Positions 40,787 through 49,795 are shown, numbered from the stretch's first letter. The stretch: 64,000 bases of DNA from an uncultured Oscillospiraceae bacterium (GCA_900549825.1 URQB01000004.1:91784-155783), one strand, 5' to 3'. Program-made: numbers and translations. The notes: generated from the letters alone by a model not told the origin.

Positions 40787-42412
40787 CTAATTGTTTTGGG
40801 AGGAGGAGACGCTCTCACCCTCTTCTTGCACTGCCACACGTGCACCGTCCACCAGAGTCTTGGACGGGCTCTTAACGATCTGGTCTCCCACAGAAACGCC
40901 GGAAATGATTTGATACATCGTATCGGAAACAAGGCCGGTTTCAACCTCTTTTTTCGTTACCGTATCCTCCGCTTCGTTATATACGAATACATATTTTTTG
41001 CCTTCCTCCACCAGCAGGGATTCCAGCGGGATCAGCGTTGCGCCCTTTGCCTCGTCCGTCTGGATGGAGACATCCACATCGACGCCGATGATGACGCTTG
41101 CATCCGGATGATTGATTCTCACCTTTGCAGGAATGCTGCTGGACGTCCCCGCACCGGTCAGGGTCCCCGCAAGAGAGCTCAGGTCGAGCCCGCCGCCGGA
41201 GGATGCGACCGGGCTGATGAAGGAAACCTCGCCCTCCAATTCGCCGCTGGCCGTGGTAATCACGGCGGGCATGCCGGTTTTGATCTTGAGCACATCATAT
41301 TTATCGAGAGAAAAGGACACGTAAAACTGCCCGTAATTCTCCACCGTCATGCCGACGTTACCGCCGGAGCCGAGGGAGGTGAGCGTATTCATCAGGCTAT
41401 TGAGATCCGTGCCGCCGGAAACGGCCTGCAGAATCGAGGAGATATCCAGAGAACCGGAAGAAGAGGATGGCCCTCCGCCCTGATACGTCTCCCCTGCCTT
41501 GATATTGACCGCCGTGACAACTCCGTCATCCTGCGCCACCCAGCCGCTCTTCAGGCTGGCAACCATGGATTCCATCTCATCAAGCGATTTTTTGCTTGCG
41601 TCGACCACCAGCTTATAGGTACTGGAAAGCGCGTTGCTCTGCTGGGCTTCCAGCGTCGTTTTCTGAAGCTTGAGCTGCGCAAGATCCATCTGCGCCTGAA
41701 TCAGCTCCGTCGAAGAGGAACCCGCCAGCGCCGACAGATCAAAGCCGTTGTTGGCCATCTGGGTGAGCTGTTCTATCAGCTTCTGAATCTGGGAAGCCGA
41801 GCCGTTGGCCCCGAGCAGCTTGTCGACAATGGCCTGAATCTGGCCCTGCAGCGTGTTCGGTGTGGTTGTGGCCTCGGTCGTCTCCTTCTGCGCAGAGGTG
41901 GCGGACTGCGTCGCCTTATTCGCATTTGCCTCCTTTGTGAGCTTCTCGATCTTCGCTTCGAGCGCCTTGATCTCCTTGTTGACCTGCGGCAGCTTGGTTT
42001 TCGCCTCGCTCGCCGCCGTCAGGGAATTGTTGTAGGTCTTGAGTGCCTCGTTATATGCTGTGCGCCGCTCGCTGAGCTTGCCGGACAGGGAGGATGCGTC
42101 GAAGGTCGCAAGCACGTCTCCCTTTTTGACGTGGTCGCCAACCTTTACATTAACAGAGAGAACCTTTGTCCCCTCGAGCAGGTTGAAATTCGTCTGATTG
42201 TCGGATTCGACCGTCCCGGTGGCGATCAGCTCCTGCTGAATGTCGCCCTTCTGGACGCCGACGAGCGTCACGGGCGTGCCCGGCTCAGGCCGGACCAGGA
42301 AATAGATGATGAGCGCAATGACCAGAACAATGGCTACTGCGCCTACGATCAGAGCCGTCTTCTTCCCTTTGGAAAGTGCTTTGAATTTTTCCAACTCTCT
42401 CACCGCTTTCAA
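40787..42412 (-). CDS. MacA/HlyD-type efflux adaptor protein
   Basis: 541 residues: one N-terminal membrane helix (about 21-42), a biotinyl-lipoyl-like half (about 60-110, GDHVKKGDVLATFD), a long coiled coil split by a Gly/Ser/Thr-rich part (about 120-290), the second lipoyl half (DGVVTAVNIKAGE), then beta-barrel and membrane-proximal domains. Acts as the extracytoplasmic adaptor of a MacB-like exporter. Start taken as TTG at 42412; the ribosome site is weak and GTG three codons on is possible. Lies 130 bases after purD on the same strand. Confidence 0.88.
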   Translation of the reverse strand: MKAVRELEKFKALSKGKKTALIVGAVAIVLVIALIIYFLVRPEPGTPVTLVGVQKGDIQQELIATGTVESDNQTNFNLLEGTKVLSVNVKVGDHVKKGDVLATFDASSLSGKLSERRTAYNEALKTYNNSLTAASEAKTKLPQVNKEIKALEAKIEKLTKEANANKATQSATSAQKETTEATTTPNTLQGQIQAIVDKLLGANGSASQIQKLIEQLTQMANNGFDLSALAGSSSTELIQAQMDLAQLKLQKTTLEAQQSNALSSTYKLVVDASKKSLDEMESMVASLKSGWVAQDDGVVTAVNIKAGETYQGGGPSSSSGSLDISSILQAVSGGTDLNSLMNTLTSLGSGGNVGMTVENYGQFYVSFSLDKYDVLKIKTGMPAVITTASGELEGEVSFISPVASSGGGLDLSSLAGTLTGAGTSSSIPAKVRINHPDASVIIGVDVDVSIQTDEAKGATLIPLESLLVEEGKKYVFVYNEAEDTVTKKEVETGLVSDTMYQIISGVSVGDQIVKSPSKTLVDGARVAVQEEGESVSSSQNN

Positions 42413-42542
42413 ATACTGGAGGCAGCTGCGGGACTCTCATTTCGTTTTCATACACGATGTCGTATATCTCCGCAGAACACTACTTCCCAGCTTACCGAAA
42501 AACCAATCAAAATGCTGTTGCTTTCTGTAAACAATTTATGAA

Positions 42543-43805
42543 CTATTTGTGTCCGATGTCCTTACGGTAATGCGCGCCCTCAAAACGGATGCGGTGCACA
42601 CCCTCATAGGCCTTCTGGAGCGCTTCTTCGAGCGTGTCGCCGCAGGCCGTAACGCCGAGCACGCGGCCGCCCGCCGTGACGAATTTGCCGTCCTTTCTGG
42701 CGGTTCCCGCATGGTAGACGATTGCGCCGGGAATCTGGCCGTTTTCATCCAGCCCCTCGATCACAATTCCCTTCGGATAGGTTTTCGGGTAGCCGCCGGA
42801 CGCCATGACGACGCAGGCGCAGGCGTTCTCGTCCCATTCGATTTCCAGCCGCGCAAGCCTGCCGTCTGCCACTGCTTCTACAATATCAATCAGAGGCGTT
42901 TTCAGCCGGGGCAGGACGACCTGTGTTTCCGGGTCGCCGAAGCGGGAGTTGTATTCGATGACCTTCGGCCCATCGGGCGTGAGCATCAGGCCGAAATACA
43001 GGCAGCCCTTGAAGGGCCTCCCCTCCTGCTGCATCGCACGGACGGTCGGCAGGAAGATTTCCTCCATGCAGCGCGCGGCGATTTCCGGTGTGTAATAGGG
43101 ATTGGGGCTGATGGTGCCCATTCCACCCGTATTGGGGCCTTTGTCGCCGTCGTAGGCGCGCTTATGGTCCATCGAGGATACCATGGGCTTCACCGTTTCG
43201 CCGTCCGTAAACGCCAGCACGGAGACCTCCGGGCCGGTCAGGAATTCCTCTACGACCACGCGGCTGCCGGACTCGCCAAAGATTTTATCCTCCATCATCG
43301 AGTGCAGGGCATCCCCTGCCTCCGCCTCGTTCTGCGCGATGACGACGCCCTTGCCGAGCGCAAGGCCGTCTGCTTTGATGACGGCGGGCCAGGCATTCTG
43401 CGCCATAATATAAGCAAGCGCCTTCTCCGGTGCGTCAAAAACCTCATAGCGCGCGGTGGGGATGCCATACTTTTTCATCAGGTTTTTGGAAAAAACCTTG
43501 CTGCTCTCGATCTCCGCCGCTACTTTGGAGGGTCCAAAGGCACGGATCCCCTCCGCCTCCAGGGCATCCACCATACCCGCCGCAAGCGGGTCGTCCGGCG
43601 CAACAAAGACGAGATCGATCTGATGCGCTTTGCTGAAGGCGACAACGCCCTCGATATCCATCGCAGAGACCGCAACACACGCTGCATCGCAGGAAATGCC
43701 GCCATTGCCGGGCGCACAATAAATTTTCTCCACACGCGGGCTTTCTTTCAGCTTGCGGATGAGCGCATGCTCGCGCCCGCCGCTGCCGATCATAAGAAGT
43801 TTCAT
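42543..43805 (-). CDS. purD: phosphoribosylamine-glycine ligase
   Basis: ATP-grasp enzyme joining glycine to phosphoribosylamine. 420 residues: MKLLMIGSGGREHALI start, ATP-grasp region with DGLALGKGVVIA near 145, YDGDKGPNTGGMG near 213 and the Mg site EYNSRFGDPE near 283. GGAGGA precedes the ATG. Last gene of the purine operon. Confidence 0.96.
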   Translation of the reverse strand: MKLLMIGSGGREHALIRKLKESPRVEKIYCAPGNGGISCDAACVAVSAMDIEGVVAFSKAHQIDLVFVAPDDPLAAGMVDALEAEGIRAFGPSKVAAEIESSKVFSKNLMKKYGIPTARYEVFDAPEKALAYIMAQNAWPAVIKADGLALGKGVVIAQNEAEAGDALHSMMEDKIFGESGSRVVVEEFLTGPEVSVLAFTDGETVKPMVSSMDHKRAYDGDKGPNTGGMGTISPNPYYTPEIAARCMEEIFLPTVRAMQQEGRPFKGCLYFGLMLTPDGPKVIEYNSRFGDPETQVVLPRLKTPLIDIVEAVADGRLARLEIEWDENACACVVMASGGYPKTYPKGIVIEGLDENGQIPGAIVYHAGTARKDGKFVTAGGRVLGVTACGDTLEEALQKAYEGVHRIRFEGAHYRKDIGHK

Positions 43806-43856
43806 CGTATTCCTCCTGCATAATCGATAAATTCAAATAGCTTTCCAGTCGACGAA

Positions 43857-43885
43857 CTCCAGATACCGGAAAACGGTATCTGGAG
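43857..43885. repeat. intergenic hairpin between purH and purD
   Basis: Perfect 12-bp stem CTCCAGATACCG/CGGTATCTGGAG with a 5-base loop and no U-run on the coding strand. More likely an mRNA processing or stability structure than a terminator. Confidence 0.5.
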
Positions 43886-43904
43886 CCTTGAAACAGCTTG
43901 TCTT

Positions 43905-45083
43905 TTAATGGTGGAACAGGCGAATGCCCGTAAACGCCATCGCCATGCCGAAGCGATTGCAGGTATCGATCACGTTGTCATCCCGGATCGAGCCGCCGGG
44001 CTGGGCGATATACTGCACGCCGCTGCGGTGCGCTCGCTCGATATTGTCGCCAAACGGGAAGAATGCGTCCGAGCCGAGGGCGACGCCGTCGAGCGTTTTC
44101 AGCCACTCCTGCCGCTCCTCCCGGGTGAGCGGCTCCGGCTTCACGGCGAAGAACTGCTCCCACACGCCGTCCGCCAGAACGTCCATATAATCGTCGGAGA
44201 TATAGACATCAATCGTATTGTCGCGGTCCGGGCGGCGGATGTTATCCACGAAGGGGAGCGCGAGCACCTTCGGATGCTGGCGCAGGTACCAATTATCCGC
44301 CTTATTGCCGGCAAGCCTCGTGCAGTGCACGCGGGACTGCTGACCGGCGCCTACGCCGATGGCCTGCCCATCCTTGACGTAACAGACGGAATTTGATTGC
44401 GTATATTTCAGCGTAATGAGCGAAATGATCAAATCGCGCTTCGCGTCTGCGGGGAGCGTTTTATTTTCCGTGACGACGTTTGCCAGAAGCGTTTCATCGA
44501 TTTTAAGCTCATTGCGCCCCTGCTCAAAGGTTACGCCGAACACATCCTTGTGTTCTACCGGCGCGGGACGGTAGGCCGGGTCGATCTGGACAATGTTGTA
44601 ATTGCCCCTGCGCTTGCCTTTCAGGATTTCGAGCGCTTCCGGCTCGTAGCCGGGGGCAATCACGCCGTCGGACACTTCGCGGGCAATCAGCTTCGCCGTG
44701 GGCACGTCGCAGGATTCAGACAAAGCAATCCAGTCGCCGTAGGAGGACATCCGGTCCGCGCCGCGTGCGCGCGCATAGGCGTTTGCAAGGGGGGAAAGCT
44801 CCAAATCATTCACAAAATAAATCCTCTTGAGCATATCGCTCAGAGGCAGGCCGACTGCCGCGCCCGCGGGGCTGACATGCTTAAAGGAGGCCGCGCTGGG
44901 GAGCTGTGTTGCCGCCTTCAGCTCGCAGACCAGCTGCCAGCTGTTGAACGCATCGAGGAAGTTGATGTAGCCGGGCTTGCCGTTTAAAACGGTGATCGGC
45001 AGCTCCCCGCCGTCCTGTATGAAAATCCGGGAAGGCTTCTGGTTGGGGTTGCAGCCGTATTTGAGCATCAGCTCATTCGCCAT
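43905..45083 (-). CDS. purH: AICAR transformylase (PurH C-terminal domain only)
   Basis: Formylates AICAR to FAICAR with 10-formyl-THF. 392 residues equal to the transformylase half of PurH: MLKYGCNPNQKPS start, SFKHVSPAGAAVG near 69 with the catalytic Lys-His, and SDAFFPFGDNIERA near 345. The N-terminal IMP cyclohydrolase half of normal PurH is absent, and a PurO-type cyclohydrolase gene lies directly upstream in the operon. ATG at 45083 with AAGGGTGG before it. Confidence 0.94.
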   Translation of the reverse strand: MANELMLKYGCNPNQKPSRIFIQDGGELPITVLNGKPGYINFLDAFNSWQLVCELKAATQLPSAASFKHVSPAGAAVGLPLSDMLKRIYFVNDLELSPLANAYARARGADRMSSYGDWIALSESCDVPTAKLIAREVSDGVIAPGYEPEALEILKGKRRGNYNIVQIDPAYRPAPVEHKDVFGVTFEQGRNELKIDETLLANVVTENKTLPADAKRDLIISLITLKYTQSNSVCYVKDGQAIGVGAGQQSRVHCTRLAGNKADNWYLRQHPKVLALPFVDNIRRPDRDNTIDVYISDDYMDVLADGVWEQFFAVKPEPLTREERQEWLKTLDGVALGSDAFFPFGDNIERAHRSGVQYIAQPGGSIRDDNVIDTCNRFGMAMAFTGIRLFHH

Positions 45084-45125
45084 GATGATGACCACCCTTT
45101 CACAAATGATTGCAAACGGAAACAC

Positions 45126-45150
45126 CGGACAGGCGTAGAGGGCCTGTCCG
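45126..45150. repeat. intergenic hairpin between the cyclohydrolase gene and purH
   Basis: 9-bp perfect stem CGGACAGGC/GCCTGTCCG, loop 7, no U-run. Similar in kind to the hairpin at 43857-43885. Confidence 0.45.
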
Positions 45151-45157
45151 CCTGCCG

Positions 45158-45862
45158 TTATTGATTTTTGTTGACGATGCGAGTCTCCTCCGAACCGTCC
45201 GTGAGATCGATAAACCGCACGAAGAGGGAAACTTTATTCGCCTCGTTGAGATGATCCCACACCAGGCTCGTAAAGGCATCGATATCGCCTTCGATCCGCA
45301 CAGCCTCCGGCTCGCCCTCAAAGGACGGGACCGGGTCGCCATCCCCAAGATAGGTGTGGATGAAATGGCCCTCGCCTGCCACCGGCTGGGGATATTCATA
45401 GAAAAAGCGCTGGGCGGAATCCGCGTTGCCGTTCGCGCTTTTGAGGATAGAGAGGCGATAGCTCCCATCCTTATGAACCAGGCCGGAAATGCGCGGGGTC
45501 AGGATCGGCGGGTCCGGCTCAAAGGTGCGCATGCGCAGCGCCTCCTCAAAGGTCTTTTCCGCCGCTAGAAATTCATAGACCGTATCGGTCTGATCGCCGT
45601 TGGTCACGATTGTGGCCGCGCCGAACTTGCGCACCGGCCAATAGATGACGAGGCTCGGGTCCATAAGCTTTGCCGGGTCGAAAGCTTCCGTTCGGAGGCC
45701 GCCGTCCTCTTCCACGAAAATGCGGTTGCGGCTGTTTTCGCTGCGGCCCATGATGAAATAGGCGATAACCGCCTTTTTCCCATCTGCGCTTTTGCCGAGC
45801 ACAATGCCGCGGCCCGGATAGGTGTTGGCGCGCAGAACCGCGCCGAGCTCCTGAATCTGCAT
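45158..45862 (-). CDS. purO: PurO-type (archaeal-type) IMP cyclohydrolase
   Basis: Closes FAICAR to IMP, the last step of purine synthesis. 234 residues of the IMP_cyclohyd/PurO family, first known in archaea: LRANTYPGRGIVLGKSADGK at the start, FIMGRSENSRNR near 40, and YWPVRKFG, VTNGDQTD and HTYLGDGDPVPSF downstream. ATG at 45862 with AAGGAAACG before it; the frame open upstream overlaps purN and is not protein-like. It supplies the activity missing from the neighbouring shortened PurH. Confidence 0.92.
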   Translation of the reverse strand: MQIQELGAVLRANTYPGRGIVLGKSADGKKAVIAYFIMGRSENSRNRIFVEEDGGLRTEAFDPAKLMDPSLVIYWPVRKFGAATIVTNGDQTDTVYEFLAAEKTFEEALRMRTFEPDPPILTPRISGLVHKDGSYRLSILKSANGNADSAQRFFYEYPQPVAGEGHFIHTYLGDGDPVPSFEGEPEAVRIEGDIDAFTSLVWDHLNEANKVSLFVRFIDLTDGSEETRIVNKNQ

Positions 45863-45882
45863 CGCGTTTCCTTCTTTCTCTG

Positions 45883-46503
45883 TTATCTGCCGTCTGAAGT
45901 CTGGAGTCTGGTTTCCCACAGCGCACACTGCTCCTCCACCGCGCGCGGCAGAAGAAGCCACTCCGCCTGTTCCATGACGCGGCGCTGAAGGATTTCAGGC
46001 GTGTCGCCTTCTTCGACCATAACCGCCTTCTGCATGAGGATGCGCCCGCCGTCCGGGATTTCATTGACCAGATGGACAGTCGCGCCCGTCACTTTCACCC
46101 CGCGCGCAAGCGCCGCCTCGTGCACGCGCAGACCGTAATAGCCCTTTCCGCAGAAGGACGGGATAAGCGCGGGATGGATATTGATAATCCGGTCCCGGTA
46201 CGCTTCGATTACCGTGGGGCCGAGAATCGATAAAAAGCCCGCAAGCACGACGATCTGCGCGTCACACTCCCGCAGGGCATTTAAAATTGCCGCATCGTAT
46301 TCCTCCAAAGAAGCAAAGCTCTTCCGGGAAATGACGGCGCCTTCGATCCCCGCATTGGCCGCACGGGTGAGCGCATATGCATCCGGCCGGCTGGCGATCA
46401 CGCGCACAAATTCGCCGTGCGGAATTTCCCCGCGCGCTTTCGCGTCGAGCAGCGCCTGCAGATTTGTGCCGCCGCCGGAGACGAGCACCGCGATCCTCAG
46501 CAT
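45883..46503 (-). CDS. purN: phosphoribosylglycinamide formyltransferase
   Basis: Formylates GAR with 10-formyl-THF. 206 residues: VSGGGTNLQALLDA near 8, NIHPALIPSFCGKGYYG (catalytic Asn-His) near 103 and the Asp region DGGRILMQ near 147. ATG at 46503 overlaps the purM stop, with AAGGGGAT upstream. Confidence 0.95.
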   Translation of the reverse strand: MLRIAVLVSGGGTNLQALLDAKARGEIPHGEFVRVIASRPDAYALTRAANAGIEGAVISRKSFASLEEYDAAILNALRECDAQIVVLAGFLSILGPTVIEAYRDRIINIHPALIPSFCGKGYYGLRVHEAALARGVKVTGATVHLVNEIPDGGRILMQKAVMVEEGDTPEILQRRVMEQAEWLLLPRAVEEQCALWETRLQTSDGR

Positions 46504-47528
46504 AGGTCAATCCCCTTCTCGCCTTCGCGCACTTCGCCCAGGATGCAGGCTTCCTCTCCATTCTCCTGAAGGATGCGCAGCGCTTCATCCGCATGATCTG
46601 CTGCAACTGCGACGCACAGACCGACGCCCATATTGAAGGTATTGTACATATCATGCTCAGAGATGCCCTCGTTCTGGATCACCTTGAAGATCGGGCGCAC
46701 CGGCACCTTTTCCTTCTCGATCACCGCGCGCAGGCCATCTGGCAGCATCCGCGGGATATTCTCGTAGAAGCCGCCGCCCGTGATGTGGGAAACGCCGTGG
46801 ACATCCACCTGCTCCATCAGGGCAAGCAGGGGCTTGACATAGATGCGCGTGGGCGTGAGGAGCTCCTCGCCCAGCGTCCTGCCGAATTCATACATATAGA
46901 GATCCAGCCGCTCGGGTGTGATATTGAAGACCTTGCGCACAAGCGAAAAGCCATTGGAATGCACGCCGGAGGAGGCTACGCCGATGAGCGCGTCCCCTGC
47001 TTTCATATTGCTGCCGTCGATAAGCTTTTCCTTATCAGCCATGCCGACGCAAAAGCCCGCAAGATCGTATTCCTCTTTGGGATAGAAGCCAGGCATCTCC
47101 GCCGTTTCTCCGCCGATCAATGCACAGCCTGCCTGCACGCAGCCCTCCGCCACGCCGGAGACGATCTGCGCCACGCGCTCGGGGGTATTCTTGCCCACCG
47201 CGACGTAATCGAGGAAGAACAGCGGCTTTGCCCCCGCGCAGGCCACATCGTTCGCACACATGGCGACGCAGTCAATGCCTACGGTGTCATGCTTGTCCAT
47301 CATGAAGGCAAGCTTTAATTTGGTACCCACGCCGTCTGTACCGGAGACGAGCACAGGCTCCTTCATGCCGGTCAGGTCGGGCCGAAACAGGCCGCCGAAG
47401 CCGCCGATGCCGGAAACCACGCCCGGCGTCTGCGTGCGCGCCACATGCTTTTTCATCAATTCCACCGCTTTGTAGCCGGCCGTAACGTCTACGCCCGCCT
47501 CGCGGTAGCTGTCGGAATAACTTTCCAT
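46497..47528 (-). CDS. purM: phosphoribosylformylglycinamidine cyclo-ligase
   Basis: Makes AIR from FGAM with ATP. 343 residues: SYREAGVDVTAGYKAVELMK start, GVGTKLKLAF near 67, GGETAEMPGFY near 133 and the C-terminal HITGGGFYENIPR near 241. ATG at 47528 with AAAGGATGGG upstream; the frame upstream of it overlaps purF and is not used. Confidence 0.96.
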   Translation of the reverse strand: MESYSDSYREAGVDVTAGYKAVELMKKHVARTQTPGVVSGIGGFGGLFRPDLTGMKEPVLVSGTDGVGTKLKLAFMMDKHDTVGIDCVAMCANDVACAGAKPLFFLDYVAVGKNTPERVAQIVSGVAEGCVQAGCALIGGETAEMPGFYPKEEYDLAGFCVGMADKEKLIDGSNMKAGDALIGVASSGVHSNGFSLVRKVFNITPERLDLYMYEFGRTLGEELLTPTRIYVKPLLALMEQVDVHGVSHITGGGFYENIPRMLPDGLRAVIEKEKVPVRPIFKVIQNEGISEHDMYNTFNMGVGLCVAVAADHADEALRILQENGEEACILGEVREGEKGIDLC

Positions 47529-47577
47529 TGAATGAACCCATCCTTTCTTTACGGACAACCCCCACATTCGCCTGGTT

Positions 47578-49023
47578 TTACTTCGGCTCTTCGACAAGAG
47601 AATCGAGCTTTTTGCTGAATTTATCCTCCGGCTGCTCCTGCGGAACGTCAATCGGATAGTTGCCGGTAAAGCAAGCGTCGCAGAAGCTGGAGGTCGAACT
47701 GCTTGCGATCTTGTGCAGGCTCTCAAGGCTCAGATAGGCCAGAGAATCCGCGCCGATCTGCTTGCAGATTTCATCGATGCTCATCCGGCAGGCGATCAGG
47801 TATTCGCGCGAGCTGATATCCGTGCCGAAATAGCAGGGATGCAGAAACGGCGGGGAAGAAATCCGCATGTGAACTTCCTTCGCGCCGGCCTTGCGCAGCA
47901 GCTCGATGATATGCGCGCTGGTCGTGCCGCGGACGATCGAATCGTCGACGAGCACCACGCGCTTGCCCTCAACCGCCGCCTGCAGGGGGTTGAGCTTGAT
48001 GCGCACGCTGCGCTCGCGCTGCTCCTGCGAATCCTGGATGAAGGTGCGTCCCACATAGCGGTTTTTGATAAAGCACATGCCATAGGGGATGCCGGACTCA
48101 TTCGCATAGCCGATCGCCGCGTCCAGGCCGGAATCCGGGACACCAGCGACGATATCCGCTTCCACCGGAAATTCGCGGGCCAGGTATTTGCCCGCGCGCT
48201 GACGCGCAAGGTGAACACTTGCATTGTCGATGACAGAATCGGGACGCGCAAAATAAACATGCTCAAAAATACAGAGCGAGCTCTTTTTTCCGCAATGGTC
48301 GCGGATGCTGCGGATGCCGTTTTCATCCGCAACAACGATCTCGCCCGGCTCGATATCGCGGACAAATTCGGCGCCGAGGCTGTCGAGCGCGCAAGTCTCG
48401 GAGGCGAAAATATAGCTGTCCCCCAGCTTGCCGATGCACAGGGGGCGGAAGCCCTGCGGATCGCGCACGGCAATCATTTTGCGCGGAGACATCAGCACGA
48501 AGGAGTATGCGCCCTCAATCTGCGACATTGCCTGATTGATGGCCTGCTCCACGCTGCCTGCCTCCAGGCGCGCGCGGGCGATCAGCAGCGCAATCAGCTC
48601 TGCGTCGCTGTCGGTCTGGAAAATGGCTCCCTGTTTTTCAAGCGGCTCGCGCAGGGCATGCGTATTGACAAGGCTTCCATTATTAGCAATTGCGATCGTC
48701 CCCTTTGCATAGCGCATGACAAGGGGTTGGGAATTCGCCCGCTCCGACATACCGCCGGGCGAATAGCGCACATGGCCGATGCAGATATCACCGCCGCCAT
48801 CTTTCGAAAGCTTTTGGAGCGTGTCCGCGTCAAAAACGTCCGGCACAATGCCAAGATCGCAGTGATAATCAACCACGCCTCCCCGATTGATTGCAATACC
48901 GCAGCTGATCTGGCCTCTGTGCTGCAGGGCATACAGCGCCAGATACGTCAGATGAACGGCATTGAACTGATTTTTATTATAGATTCCGAATACACCGCAT
49001 TCCTCATGGGGCTTGTCAAACAT
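47578..49023 (-). CDS. purF: amidophosphoribosyltransferase
   Basis: First committed purine step, PRPP plus glutamine to phosphoribosylamine. 481 residues. Begins MFDKPHEECGVFGIYNK: removal of a short leader would expose the catalytic Cys9. PRPP loop VVLVDDSIVRGTT near 352, and Cys in CDACFTGNYP near 455, which with upstream Cys fits the [4Fe-4S] Bacillus-type enzyme. AGGAGGA precedes the ATG. Confidence 0.96.
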   Translation of the reverse strand: MFDKPHEECGVFGIYNKNQFNAVHLTYLALYALQHRGQISCGIAINRGGVVDYHCDLGIVPDVFDADTLQKLSKDGGGDICIGHVRYSPGGMSERANSQPLVMRYAKGTIAIANNGSLVNTHALREPLEKQGAIFQTDSDAELIALLIARARLEAGSVEQAINQAMSQIEGAYSFVLMSPRKMIAVRDPQGFRPLCIGKLGDSYIFASETCALDSLGAEFVRDIEPGEIVVADENGIRSIRDHCGKKSSLCIFEHVYFARPDSVIDNASVHLARQRAGKYLAREFPVEADIVAGVPDSGLDAAIGYANESGIPYGMCFIKNRYVGRTFIQDSQEQRERSVRIKLNPLQAAVEGKRVVLVDDSIVRGTTSAHIIELLRKAGAKEVHMRISSPPFLHPCYFGTDISSREYLIACRMSIDEICKQIGADSLAYLSLESLHKIASSSTSSFCDACFTGNYPIDVPQEQPEDKFSKKLDSLVEEPK

Positions 49024-49065
49024 CGCAGTTCCTCCTGAATTGGTTACATGAATTCTAGTTTCGGA

Positions 49066-49563
49066 TCAAAGCGCAGCCGCCTTCAGCTGCAGCGCGGCAT
49101 CCTTTTCCAGCACCTTCTGAGCCATGTCCTCCTTCATCTGGGAGAGCTTCTGGGAAAGGCCTTCGTCGGACAGCGCAAGCATCTGCACGGCGAGGATCGC
49201 CGCATTCTCCGCGCCGTCGATCGCAACGGTCGCCACCGGGATGCCGGAAGGCATCTGCACTGTGGCAAGCAGGGCGTCCAGGCCGTCGAGCGTGGAGGAC
49301 TTTACCGGAATCCCGATGACCGGCAGCGTTGTATGCGCCGCAAGCACGCCGCCGAGATGGGCCGCCTTGCCGGCTGCCGCGATGATCACGCCGAAGCCAT
49401 TCTCCTTCGCCTTGGATGCAAAATCAGCCGCTGCGGCAGGGGTACGGTGCGCGCTCATCACATGCGTTTCGACCTCTACGCCGAAGTACCGCAGCTTTTT
49501 AATCGCCCCGCTTACGATGGGCAGATCGCTGTCGCTTCCCATAATCACTGCTACCTTTTTCAT
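49066..49563 (-). CDS. purE: N5-carboxyaminoimidazole ribonucleotide mutase
   Basis: Catalyses N5-CAIR to CAIR. 165 residues: IMGSDSDLPIV near 7, SAHRTPAAAADF near 38 and GKAAHLGGVLAAHTTLPVIG near 66, with SSTLDGLDALL. First gene of the purine operon. GGAG lies 13 bases before the ATG. No purK is present in the window, so either it lies elsewhere or the enzyme is of the type using AIR and CO2. Confidence 0.95.
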   Translation of the reverse strand: MKKVAVIMGSDSDLPIVSGAIKKLRYFGVEVETHVMSAHRTPAAAADFASKAKENGFGVIIAAAGKAAHLGGVLAAHTTLPVIGIPVKSSTLDGLDALLATVQMPSGIPVATVAIDGAENAAILAVQMLALSDEGLSQKLSQMKEDMAQKVLEKDAALQLKAAAL

Positions 49564-49589
49564 GACTCTTTCAGCACTCCTTTTTCATT

Positions 49590-49628
49590 CCCAAAAAATA
49601 AAATAGCTGCCGCGCAGAGCGCCACAGC
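49590..49628 (-). terminator. attenuator-like terminator in the purine leader
   Basis: Minus-strand stem GCTGTGGCGC (49628-49619)/GCGCGGCAGC (49615-49606), one internal mismatch, followed by TATTTTATTTTTT. It ends about 27 bases before the purE start, so readthrough must be controlled. Confidence 0.65.
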
Positions 49629-49766
49629 CTTCCATATTCCTATCTTCTCTTGCCGGACGGCATGTGGGCGCACTGGGCCCCAGTGCAGAAGACGAAGACG
49701 CATCCAATCAGCGGCATGCCTGTCCCGTTCATACCGACCTCTCCATTCCGAGTGATTTGTATATTT
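49606..49766 (-). promoter_or_regulatory. structured leader RNA of the purine operon
   Basis: About 200 nt lie between promoter and purE. Besides the terminator it contains the near-palindrome GCACTGGGGCCCAGTGC (49686-49670), flanked by GGACAGGCATG (49725-49715) and CATGCCGTCC, which can pair to enclose it. I see neither the purine-aptamer core nor the ZTP signature, so the class is unknown. Confidence 0.55.
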
Positions 49767-49795
49767 ATTCTATGGCAACAGTAAAAAAAATTCAA
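49767..49795 (-). promoter_or_regulatory. promoter of the purine operon
   Basis: Minus-strand TTGAAT (49795-49790), 17-bp spacer, TAGAAT (49772-49767). Confidence 0.65.

Noticed and set aside
40796..42541. 581-codon plus-strand frame opposite the adaptor gene
   Set aside because: Shadow of the adaptor reading frame; low-complexity Arg/Leu composition with no start signal.
47713..49038. 441-codon plus-strand frame opposite purF
   Set aside because: Antisense shadow of purF; no family pattern.
49564..49795. Purine, ZTP or PRPP riboswitch
   Set aside because: The leader lacks the conserved core sequences I know for these classes; kept as an unassigned leader.
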